From: Metallyticus violacea
Taxonomy: Eukaryota; Arthropoda; Insecta; Mantodea; Metallyticidae
Assembly (NCBI GenBank): GCA_030762175.1
Contig: CM060840.1
Location: forward strand, 37,908,501 to 37,972,500
Length of the DNA stretch: 64,000 bases
Direction of reading: 5' to 3'
Shown in pieces: positions 38,372-49,240 of the stretch; position 1 is the first letter of the stretch, and each line of letters opens with the position of its first letter. The notes beneath the pieces are model-generated. The model did not search any database, was not told where the DNA came from, and saw nothing but the letters and a program-made list of their open reading frames with translations. Made by a program: the position numbers and the translations under genes.

Positions 38372-38840
38372 GAACAGAGTTGCCACATTTTGAATGGAAA
38401 TGTCTGGACAGCTACGGTACACATTTTGTCGAGAATGGAGGGGTGAGGTAAATTCTTATCAAAAGTACTTAACATAAATTTACCTTTAATTTTTCTGATA
38501 CCGCTCCTTCTTTTGAATGTGTATTTTATAATTTATAATACACAAAACTGCCGCCTAAATAGTAAATCTTATTTTCTGAAGATAAAAAGTAAGATAGACG
38601 GTTAAAATATTTATTGGTTTTCCATCATTCCAGACTCTGAGCTTTATCAACGGAGATGAATAGACTTAAGGACATGATGTGAGCTGCTTTATCAAATAGC
38701 ATCATAATTTAAAAGTAATGGAAAGTGGATCTTCATTGTTATTTCCTCCAAGTTTTCAAATGATAGTTAACACAAAATCTGAAAAAGTCTGGACAGTTTT
38801 ACCCCAGTCCAGACAAAATATGATCGAGTGGCAATCCTAG
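38372..38840. mobile_element. Short MITE-like element with imperfect inverted ends
   Basis: The left end reads GTTGCCACATTTTGAATGGA and then AATGTCTGGACAG. The complement of the right end reads ATTGCCACTCGATCATATTT and then TGTCTGGACTGGG. The terminal TTGCCAC and subterminal TGTCTGGAC words are in matching order and inverse orientation. Inside the right end a second GTCTGGAC faces GTCCAGAC across 12 bases, making a hairpin. There is no coding capacity and no clear target duplication. Confidence 0.5.
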
Positions 38841-39619
38841 AAGGAATTTTGTTGCGCATCGCACCCATGGGCCAACTAGGTATCTGGTACTTATTTCTCC
38901 ATTTATTTTAAATATTTTAAATGTGATATTTATTCTAATATTGAACGTGTGCATGGAAATAGGCGAAAACATGAATATTGTTAACTTAGATGCCTATATA
39001 TGGGTCGATTGTTTTCGGTTATCACACAAGGAGCTTAACGAGAGTTTATGCGATGATATTAGGATCGGGCAATTTTCGAAACTACAGTGTCACTAGAAAA
39101 GTTCAAGGTTACATCAAGGATATTGGATTTGACGATCATGATACTCGAAGGAAAAGATAAATGTTACATATCTATAATACAAGTGGTATATATTTTTAAT
39201 TATAAATATTTTTTAACTTTTAGAGTACAGTAATATACAATATTTTCCGGACTTGTGGGCCGAGGTCTGCTGGACTCCTACAAGCCCAGAAAATACTGTA
39301 CATAGTAACAATACCGGCCGCGAAAGCCTAATAACTTTGATTTACAATAATTATTTGTACAACATCGTTCGCATAAGCCTTTCGATCCTACATGCTATTT
39401 ATTAGACGGCACATATAAAAAGAATGTCTCTCCAAATGAAATACATTTACAATTATTCTCATAAGCAGTTGAATATGCATACAAGGAGCCTGTCTACTCC
39501 AACAAAGAGCTTCTAATTGACGCACTTGGCATAGAAAAGAACCAAGCCAGTAGTCTTCCTATTCTAACAGATCCCAACATACTCACTTACACCTACTCGA
39601 CTTAATAAACTTCAAGCAC
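38841..39619. other. No gene recognised
   Basis: AT-rich; nothing recognised. Confidence 0.5.
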
Positions 39620-39884
39620 AGTCAACCTCCACTTTTCGGTACCTGGGCAGTCCATTAGATTATGATGCCTATTTGCTGTGTTTGCGTGCCATTTCCGTAT
39701 TGCGAATACAGAGAGTATGTATAGCGTCATGGTAAGCTCTGTCATGTTCTATGATTCTGAGAGATGGTGCTGGGAGCAAGTGAACCAATTGAACCAAGTT
39801 CAAAACGAGTCTCTAAAGCAAGTTTTACGAGGTAGTGAGGAAAACAGTCAATTGCGGGATTCTACGGGAATTTGGGCTCTATGA
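39620..39884 (+). pseudogene. LINE reverse-transcriptase relic (post-catalytic region)
   Basis: STFRYLGSPLDYD (39628-39666) resembles the FxYLGxxL motif that follows the catalytic core of LINE reverse transcriptases. The next frame gives YSVMVSSVMFYDSERWCW and QLNQVQNESLKQVLRGS, equivalent to the usual LLYGSETW ... MRFLRxxxG segment. Frames are shifted and catalytic residues absent. This is a dead fragment. Confidence 0.5.
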
Positions 39885-42800
39885 AGACACTAATTAATAT
39901 AAAATTATAGTACTGGTTTTGCATAATAAAAGCTTTAAGGGCTTTGAAAAGTAAATGATATGTTTAGGTTTCGAATATCATAAGTATACAGTTTAATATT
40001 ACAAATCAGATCATCTGTAGAGGGGAGAAAATGAGTATTAAGTTTTATTTTCTCTAAAGCCTTGTTAAAGTAAAATGAGATTATTGCAATGATAAATTAG
40101 CTTAGGTGAACCATCGCGAGCATCAGATAAGAATGCTTTCTTGGGTAATTGCTACACTTGCAAAACTCAAAGAAACTGAGAGCAAATAAGAGTATCAATG
40201 AATTATAGAGGATAATTAAATTAATGTGCATTCATATTATTCTAGATGTAAATAATATAAAATGAACATGAACTTTAAATAATATTTCTCTTCCTTTATT
40301 TAGTTCTTAGAGAACGCAAAAAAGAATTTCACTGTACCAAAGAGACTTGTGCGTATATCAAATGCAGTACAGAAAAAATTCAGTAAGTGAAATATATTAG
40401 TGCTTAATGACGCTGAACAACTCAAATCTTGCATTGATACTAAGTACATTTCGCCACCATGGATTGGTAAATATAGCTTTATATATTAATATATAAACTA
40501 TTATTCTTTCTTTATCTATTGCCACAATAGTTTGGCTTAAAACTTAAACCTCTACTTCTGATAAAGAAAAGTATATTTTTGTGAAAATTGTCCATCAATA
40601 AAACATTATGATCTGTGATATTTTTTACCTTTATTCCGGTGTACTTTGCAAGAACAACATTACCTATTTAATATAAATAACAATAATAAACACATTTTCG
40701 AGCACAAGTGTTAGCCTCGTTTAATTATCATACAAACTGAGCCCATCTTTCTCACACACATAGCAATATTTGCTACAAGCTCATTAATTGGCAAATGTCA
40801 ACTCATTGGTGCAAGAACGCCAAATCTTCGACATAATTTGTTGTATATGGACCACAATAAAGAGACATTTTATTTTCTATGATTCAAGAGATGTTGAGAG
40901 GGAAATAAAAAAATGTATAAGAATGTCTATAACATTCAGAATTGAAATCATAAAGGAAATATTCAAGATCTCCGCCATGATTTGAACCACGGATCTTCTA
41001 ACCATTCTCTAATCATTTGAGAAACAGTGCCATAACGGTGAAACTCCCCCATCAGCAACTGTATATCCTGCAGGACTTGACTTTATTACAGAGATTCTAT
41101 TATCAAGAGGCAACTCGAAACATTCGAGCATATATGTACTTATGACCCAGGCATATAGTTAATAATGTATTTAGATTTGGGTTTCACTTTCTAATTCCAA
41201 TTCCAAAACTACAGCTCGTATATGTGCATTGTGGGAAAAACTATATCTAAATAATAAATTTGATGCCCCACATAGAGGTTTCTCAGCCAATAAGTGATAC
41301 ATTTCACGGTAAGTTTTCAATGCCAACACATTTGATTAAATTCTATTTTATAAAGTTTAAACTTTTTATAATAATAAAAACGCAATATGAATTTATCTCC
41401 TTTTTCCTGAATAGCAACAAATTCCCTTCTTCAGTGCTGTATGTGTATGCGGTTCTAGGCTGGGGTACTAAAGGGCAAGCGTTTTCAATTCGTTCATGAC
41501 CAGATTCGATTCAGCATGTACAAAATTTCAAATTACTCAAAATGAGTACTGTAGACCAGGGTCTTTGAAAATATTTTACTATCTTCAGTAAAATTAACCT
41601 CTAAACATCTTACTAGTACTATTGCAGTATGTTACTGCAGTTTATTTTTAACTAAACCACCAAATATGTTTTAGATATTCTACAGTAAAAATGTTTTTAT
41701 AATTTTGTACTAAGAATCATATTATTTATAGTACGAACTTTTTCACGGTTACGGTCTTTTAAACTGAGGCATTTTTTCCTCCGCTATTTTATTCTTATTT
41801 ATAGTAATGAATATCGTAGTCCTTAAATACATAACCCATCCTTAATTTTTACACCAATATTTCTCTTATAGAGCTCTTAATTTCATCATCATACAAAATA
41901 ATTATCGTAAGACCATTCGGAATCATGTGCTAGACGGAAACGTAGGCGGGACTCCATGACATTAGGCATTGCTATTATATATTAGACAAAAAATGACAGT
42001 TCATAAGCAACAGGCAACAAATTAAAATCCACTCATGTCCAAGGCCGCACTTCAGCTTTCATTCCCAGGTCACTGCAGTGTATGAGGTTTTAGGGCGAAC
42101 ATTAACTTACTAGCCGCAATTGGCATATCTAATAAGACCGGTTATATAGCTAATTTATTATAATTATTTGCTTACTACTTTGGAATTGAAGGCCTTTGAC
42201 TGATACAGCACTTTTTAGCAATTCTATTATACATGTATTACTAAGGTGCTAAATTGTTAAATTAGTTATCTAAAACAGATAAGTGTCTAGGCTTGTGGAT
42301 AAAACATGCTTAAGGAAAAGAAGGATATACTAATGTTCGTGTTATTTCTAAATATTTTCCAGCTCTTCATAATCTTTGAAATAATGAACGTACTTCATGT
42401 ACTATCTACTGCAGCATTTCAGTCAAGTTGAGCACGTCAGACTCATGCTGAAACACCGACTTGATGTAAATAGTAACACAAGTTTCCTTCATATTAAAAC
42501 TTCACTTCATAACTTGTCAAGATTGACCAGGAGATATCCTCTGCAATTTTACCGTCCCTTCGGTGCTGCCTTTGTTTTGTTTCGTTTATGTATATACATT
42601 TAAATAGTTGTATTTATTATTAAAATCTTCAGCTCTTTGCAAAAACCGAACCAAATTTTTTGTCATAATACATCTTAAGCATCTGAGCAACAATCACGAT
42701 GCTTGTGGATTCTGAAATTGCTGTATCTAAATTTTTCTCATTTCATTTAATAACTTAGAAGACAACGTTTGGAAGTCATAATACATTTATTGGTACAAAA

Positions 42801-43003
42801 TGGATGAACTCAGGATTTAAGGTTTTGTCATTGCTTGCCCATTTTCCATTATACTTGTATAACCATTACAACCATTGCCACAGGATGAATTGTCCCTGAC
42901 TGCAATAGATTTTTCACGTACGCATGCAGTATGAAACAAAAATGTTTATACTAAACTGAAGGTAATAAAATATTATTAAATAAATGGATAGAGCAATAGA
43001 TAC
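39885..43003. other. No gene recognised; one weak tRNA/SINE-like trace
   Basis: AT-rich. At 40968-41050 the minus strand has GTTTCACCGTTATGGCACTG and a box B-like GTGGTTCAAATCATGGCG, perhaps an old tRNA-derived SINE head. No body homologous to families A or B follows. Otherwise nothing recognised. Confidence 0.35.
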
Positions 43004-43345
43004 TTGGGTAACTCAATGCGGTTATACTCAGATTATACATTAATATTATATCGAAACCAATGCTACTTACTCTATAGTAATAAGGAAAAAAAAGATAAAA
43101 ATAAAATTGAAAGCTCAGAAATGAGATTTATAAGAAGGTTATTAGGAGTGTCTCTAAAAGATAAACTGAGAAGCGCAGACATAGAATGGAACTGGATGTA
43201 AGAAATAGTATGGTACTAGTATGGTAGTTCACTACCAAAAGAACTGACAAGAGCATATCAATCGGATGTTACGTGACAAAGTACCACACAAACTTTTTTT
43301 TATAAACCAAATTGAAGATGGGTTATAGGACGCCCAAAACTTTGG
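43004..43345 (+). pseudogene. LINE reverse-transcriptase C-terminal relic
   Basis: The 65-codon frame ending at 43201 contains KIESSEMRFIRRLLGVSLKD followed by KLRSADIEWNWM, the region after the reverse-transcriptase core in many insect LINEs. Past a stop the same theme continues with SLPKELTRAYQSD and RWVIGRPKL, equivalent to the usual R-x-GRP-x motif near the ORF end. Several stops are present. Confidence 0.65.
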
Positions 43346-43749
43346 AAATATTAACTTAAAGAATAAAATAACTCAGACAGAAAAAACAGAAGAAGAAGAT
43401 GATAAAATAAACTCAAAAGAGAATGAATAGAACTGGACTTTTTTACTGTTTTTTTTACACGAATTCCAGCTTAGGTACAACAGTATACATTTTAAATAAA
43501 CATAAACAACTATAAAACAGGAACAACTGAAAGTTTCATTTTTTCCCCTCCTAAGCTCAGAACTCACTGCTCTGTAATTATGGGGTGGAATTTAAGTCTG
43601 TTTGCAGAATGTTGTACCAGTACATTTATTATTAAAAGTGAAAGTGGCATAATGAATAAATAATATCCATATTTAAAAATGAAAATCATTGTGTGCCATC
43701 AAATTACTGAAGGATTAGTATTCTCTACTTTGCTTAAAAACTGTACCTT

Positions 43750-44006
43750 AGCACACTAAATAACAGATTAAAACTCATCATAGAAACACATTTACTGTAA
43801 AAACAAAGTGGATTTAGAAGGAGACGTAATGTATGAACAATAGCTTTGTAAAATGAATAATAATTTAAAAATGGTGAGGTTACACCTACAAATTACCCAT
43901 GTATATAGCATTATTGCTTTTGTGAAAGCTTTTTATGGAACTAAACTAAGTAAAACTATGGGATATGATGAATATATTAAGGTTTGTACGACTAAACAAC
44001 AACAAC

Positions 44007-44040
<34 letters not shown>

Positions 44041-44640
44041 GAAAGTCATTTTATTGCTAAACCCATTTTAGTAAAAGATATAAGACAAGCTGTATCCTTT
44101 CACCCACTCTTTTTAACATATATATCGACAACCCCTGCCTGCTTGTAGAAACCAAATTATAGAAATACAGGAAACAGAAAAATCTTCAAAAGAGTATGCA
44201 AATAATAATTGAAATTTCGGGTACTATGACATAACATATCAGTTACAGAAACAAAAAACATCGTATTTACAGGAAATACTTCCACAGGAGCAAAAATAGT
44301 GACATTTGAGAAAATAATCAGAGACATTTGCAGCTATTGTAATTATCTGATCTGCCATATAGATTATAATTAAGAAGATAAATAATTCCAGTACATATAT
44401 GGAACAATAATAACTTTAAAGACCACAAGAGAAGCAACGCAGCTCAATTTTTGTAAAGTCTTCACCATACCAAAGATAAATGACTTATCCAATTAGCAAT
44501 GAAATATAAAATTATAACATCCAAACGTATATGGAAAGAAAATCTCTTTAGAATAAAGATCAACCGTCTACCAAAGAGAATAGAAAATAAGGGGAAGGAA
44601 GCAGAGGGGGGGAGGGAAATAAATTACAAGTCTTTCCAGA
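43750..44640 (+). pseudogene. LINE reverse-transcriptase relic, fingers to thumb, catalytic centre lost
   Basis: In order: NRLKLIIETHLL.KQSGFRR at 43762 (fingers), VKDIRQ with an SP-LF-like continuation at 44071 (motif B region, normally RQGC-LSP-LFN), VTETKNIVFTG at 44245, and a GTI..LKTTREATQLNF segment near 44410. The FADD catalytic box expected between motif B and TKNIVF is not visible. It belongs to the same LINE type as the preceding relic but is a separate copy, because the C-terminal part of that copy precedes it. Confidence 0.65.
43996..44041. repeat. (AAC)n-(AAT)n microsatellite
   Basis: Four AAC then about eleven AAT units, inside the LINE relic between its fingers and motif B. 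Confidence 0.92.
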
Positions 44641-45375
44641 TTGTCCACCATTACACATTTTTAAATGCACAAAGACATCTTTTTACATTTTTTCTAATGT
44701 TTAACAGAATAGTTGCACTGAATTAATAGTTTATTTATGATTAATTATACTAAACTCATATTTATGGAATGATATTATTTTTATAATACACACTATGCAT
44801 ATTAAAATATTAAACAAGTTGCATCTTTTATAAAAAGCAAATATTGTATATTAACGCTTGTCATAGTCTTTAATTGTTCGTTCAATGCTTTTTAAAGTAA
44901 AAAGGTGTAACCACTCTCATCTTTAGAGTAAGTTGAAACATTTTTTCAGCTTACCTTCATGCACAAGATTCATAAATTTTGATTTACTGACCCTATGGCC
45001 CTATAGCTTGTGATAAAGTAATTTAGAGGTATTTAAATGTTTAGTAGTATAAAAATAATAAGACGCGATTTTAACTTTAACGCTGAATTTCAATATACTT
45101 TCAATATTAGGAATATACGAATTACAGCAGGTTCACGAGGATATAAACGTTACTAGGAACATCAAGTGCTAATACACATCTAAAGTTAAGAGTAAAAATA
45201 CCGTTTCTTCTTTAGAAGTGTACATTTCACACACTAAGGAGGAAATTAAATTAAGAGTATCGTAAAGATGTTAATGACGCTATTGACAAAACTTTTACAC
45301 ATTCTATCAAACCCAAAATAAGTCGCCTTATGCGTTACTTCAAGCATAGTGTAGAATATGGTACTTACGAATGAC
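44641..45375. other. No gene recognised
   Basis: AT-rich, contains the intron side of the donor at 45375. Confidence 0.5.
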
Positions 45376-45680
45376 GAGGGTAGTCCTGCTATCTTCCGAC
45401 ACTTCGCCCGTGTGCTGTATGTCTATTTTTTCGAGCGTTGTCCAAGCCGCAACCGCGTGCCCTTGCAGCACAAGTTGAGGAACCTGTAGACGTCATAGTT
45501 GGGGAAGCCCCGGGGTGAAGAAAAGAGCAGGTACCAGCCAAGTGGAAAGACAATTACATAAGGAAATGTTGTGGGAACGTGTTGTGTACAACCGGGATAT
45601 GCTACTGGCGGATAGCAAACATTCAAGTTTAGCCTGACGTGACACTGCGTTTCAAGGACAGCAAGTGCGCGTTGGCTAGG
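45376..45680 (-). promoter_or_regulatory. GC/CpG-rich pocket with splice donor; possible promoter or 5' untranslated exon
   Basis: About 300 bp are clearly richer in G+C and CpG than the AT-rich flanks. On the minus strand the pocket ends in a textbook donor, CATTC|GTAAGTACC, at 45375. A 67-codon minus-strand frame inside it ends before the donor, so if this is an exon it is more likely untranslated. The nearest gene on this strand is the receptor, 13.7 kb downstream, so a distal first exon of that gene is a reasonable inference. An unrelated gene, or chance, is also possible. A CRE-like GACGTCA lies inside the pocket. Confidence 0.3.
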
Positions 45681-48416
45681 TCCTAGATAACAAACTGCTC
45701 ATTATTAGCACCAGTAATCACATGACGTAAGTACCATCAATCTATAAATGTCTGAACAGCTGACGCATTAGATGTTAAGAGATGTAAACTAAAAGGAAAC
45801 ACATTGATTCAATTTGTTAACAATTTATTTATTTAGTAACACCTTTTATAGTACAATACTACAATAGGTTTAATTACAATATAGGATAACGAAAATTACG
45901 ATATTTCTGGAATATATAAATAAATCCTTAATTTTGCGTTTTAAAATTATACCATTTATATACCTAACGTCCATACGTTTGTTCTGTGAGAAGTATTATA
46001 AAAGACAAACTGCTTCTGGTGCAGTTATAATGTATGTTATAAATTAAAAGAGAACGTAAAATAGGATATATTTAAGAATAAACCCCATTTTATAGTGAGC
46101 TTACGAGTCGCAGTCCTTTATCAATATTGCCTTGCCTTCTTCTAAAACCAAATTCAACTTTAGCATTAGCAATATTTCTCAAAACAAGAACACTTACTTC
46201 AGAGTGAAAGAGAGCATTTATTGCAATTCAATGTTCATACATTTTAAATGAAAACATCATATTAAACTAGCTCGAACACAATATCTCAATGATTTTGGTC
46301 GGAAGGTAATTTTTAATATTAATATGACTATAAATTATACGTCATTCAAGCGCACTACACATTGATGTTCAATTACTAGAAATTATCAGGTAATCTGGTG
46401 AATGTACACTCTACTGGGATTTAAATTAAACTCAATAACACTTTGAAAACGTTGCATATAATTGAGGTATCCAGGGAGAGAGCTATAAACATGCAACTGA
46501 AATTAACTGAGTTTTAAAAAAGGGTTCGTTTATTTGTTCTTTCGTTCTTTATGGACTTGCAGAAAACAAATTTATAATTAACTTTTATTAAATTATTTTT
46601 TATTATTACACAAAATTTTAATATTTATAAATTTACTGTTAACTTGAACTTCAGTAGTTTATGCTGTGGTTCTTACTACAACATAAACATCTGCACTCAT
46701 TTTCATATTTAGTTTCTCTGCAATTTAAAAAAATAGATATACATTTTTAATGAGTAATTATATGAAATTCACAAACAATACTTTCGTTATTTGTAAATAT
46801 CAATTACAAGTATATTGCTGCATAATTTTTTACTTTACTCCAAGCCATAACCATTGAAAAAATTTTAATCAACATGATATAAGTTTTAAACACTTATAAA
46901 CAATACAAGGAAAATTTGTATAATACGAATTGCCCAACATTTCCACAGTTTCCTGCCGAGGTCGGGTGTTTGTGTCTTTAAATTAACCGATTAATAGAGC
47001 CCCACTTTCTTTTAGAGAATCCCATTTTGATTTCTTTTGCTCCTATTTATTCACTTCTTTCCTCCAATCAAACTTAACTCCTGACTACAATCATACTTAA
47101 TTTTTAATACAACTATTACACTTCCATTGCATACGTTTTCTTATTTGTTATATTTCATTCCAAAACTCATACATTTATAAACCATTCCGAACCATTTATT
47201 TTCTCTTCTTCTTAAGTACATCCATGTGTCTGCGATTGCTCCTTCCGGATCCCTGGACCATGTGAACCATCAGAATTTAGTCTAGGGCATCGGAAGACCA
47301 ACAATTGAAGAAGCAGCGGCCACAGATTTCCAGATCAAAGATATGATTATACCTGTACCACTGAACCCCACAAGAAACACTTCCCTTCTCGACGCCTCAT
47401 CCATGGATCAATCAGAGGATCCAAAGTTAAATCTTTGACGACGGGTCACCTGGTTTGCTCACCCACCTTCTCTGACCGGACTTATAAGGTTACAGGAATG
47501 AATGTATAAAGCTTCGATTAGCACTTTAAAGCCGAAGAAGGCCACGGAGACGAGATGACTGTAAACTTGCTAGACAATTCGAAAAACGCTCTGCTGATAT
47601 CCCGTGAAACAATAATTTAACAACATCAGCAATAATAATTATTAGTATTAGTATAGCTGCGGAGGAGATTCTGAAGGATCTACCAAAAATGGTTTCCAGC
47701 ATGCCTTTGAAAATTGGCAGAAACGACAGGGATCGAGCAGAGACGACTTTGAGAAATGTCATCAACAGAGCCTGGACGTTTCTATCTGGTCAGATGGAAA
47801 TGAGCATGTATGCGTACATTTGTTGTCTTATGGCCAGTTTTTATTTTTCCTTTTTTGTTTTTCCTTTTTATGTTTATTTATTTATTTGCTTGTTTTGACT
47901 TCTGTTGCCTATTTTAAGTTTAACATTTTTTTTTTTTTTTTTTTGCATGTTTTGGATCATTGTGAATTTTTTCTGCAATTATTTATGCGTTTTAAAAAGC
48001 ACATAAATAATTTCAATATATCGAAGTGAAAAAAGTTTGAAAATCGTATAATAAATTTATTTCTTTTCATGCAGTCAAAAATTTGTCCTCAACCCATTCA
48101 CTTAAGGTCTTTAAATATAAAAAAGTGAAAGGAACGCACGTTAACTCAGGCATACAAATACCATGAGGATGAGGGAAGTATTGAATAGTCTGGCGATGAC
48201 TTTGTATCGATTTGCGCGAAACAATTCTAGGAAATTTATAGTGGAGGTAACCACTCAGCTGCATAAATATAACAAACAACTGCAAGTGAGAAAGATGAGA
48301 GCGGTACAGCGGTATAATAAACTGTCCCTACAAATGTATTCAGTACAGAATTAAGAGAGATGCTGACTTGATTCCCCTATAATCGCATAAACAGAAAATG
48401 ATCTCGACCAGAAACC
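45681..48416. other. No gene recognised
   Basis: AT-rich until about 46950. A patch of more balanced composition at 47220-47800 has open frames on both strands (for example 47689-47898 plus) without recognisable domains, possibly an old repeat. A T20 run lies at 47924-47944 and pyrimidine-rich sequence around it. Confidence 0.45.
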
Positions 48417-48545
48417 CTTTTTTTTTCAATGATTTATTTATGGACGCTCTTTAACAGCTCAGGTCATCAGCGTCCCATTCAACTCAGGGCGTGAAACGGC
48501 CGAAAAATTTTGCTCAGAGGCCTCTCTTTCAGGCTTGAGGTTCTA
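48417..48545 (-). mobile_element. SINE family A, 5'-truncated copy with 10-bp target duplication
   Basis: Plus-strand order: T-run, ATTTATGGACGCTCTTTAAC, GGTCATCAGCGTCCCATTCA, GGGCGTGAAACGGCC, AGGCTTGAGGTTCT. The insert is flanked by perfect ACCAGAAACC at 48407-48416 and 48546-48555. The tRNA head and the first half of the body are missing, so reverse transcription stopped early. Confidence 0.9.
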
Positions 48546-48924
48546 ACCAGAAACCATAGCGCATCTTTTGCTCATTCGCCAAAAACTGCTTTACTTTGTC
48601 TTGATCAAAATTTCCGTGAGGCTGTACTGGTAGAAATCAGTAATTAGCGTTTATCAGTAGCAGCTTCCTTACAGCTGGCGCTCAAACAATACGTCAGGTT
48701 GTATTACCTATTGTCTCTCACACCTCTCTTCTTATGATGGCAATGCACGATCAGTTTTTTCTAGTCTGGAAGAGATAAGGGGCAGAAAACAGGTGACATA
48801 TACAAATCAGTTATTAATCTGCTATTGAACTTGTTAAAGGCAACTCGAGTATTCGTCCTGAATTATTTATCGGGCCGTGATTAAATTCTTCGTTAAGTAG
48901 TAAGTAACACGGCTATGTAAAAAA

Positions 48925-49240
48925 AATATATTGAAATTGGAGATAAAAGGTGCTATGCTGGTATCTACCATGAGAATATTGGAAGATGCGGTAAATCAAC
49001 TGCTGCAAATGCCAGGAGAGAAAGGAAAAAGTGTTAGTGAGAAGTGTAAACATGTTATGCATGCTAATGTGGAACAAGAAAAACTTAAGAGCATTTGTCA
49101 TTTCCTGAAAGGTGAATTTTCTGTTGTAACTGGCATGAGTCCTTCCGAAATTTTAAATATACTCCAGTCACTTCAATGGAAGTAGATCGTTCTTTTTCCA
49201 AGATGAAAACTCGTAACCAAGAAAAGCAAACTTGAGTACT
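48925..49240 (+). pseudogene. hAT-superfamily transposase C-terminal relic
   Basis: An 84-codon frame (48931-49185) contains GEKGKSVSEKCKHVMHANV and FSVVTGMSPSEILN. After a one-base frame shift comes TPVTSMEVDRSFSKMK, matching the hAT dimerisation-region signature (P-x-TS-x-EVERSFS). No catalytic N-terminal part or inverted ends were found nearby. Old, broken fragment. Confidence 0.68.

Noticed and set aside
45423..45626. 67-residue minus-strand frame in the GC-rich pocket
   Set aside because: No domain, ends before the splice donor; treated as possible untranslated exon only.
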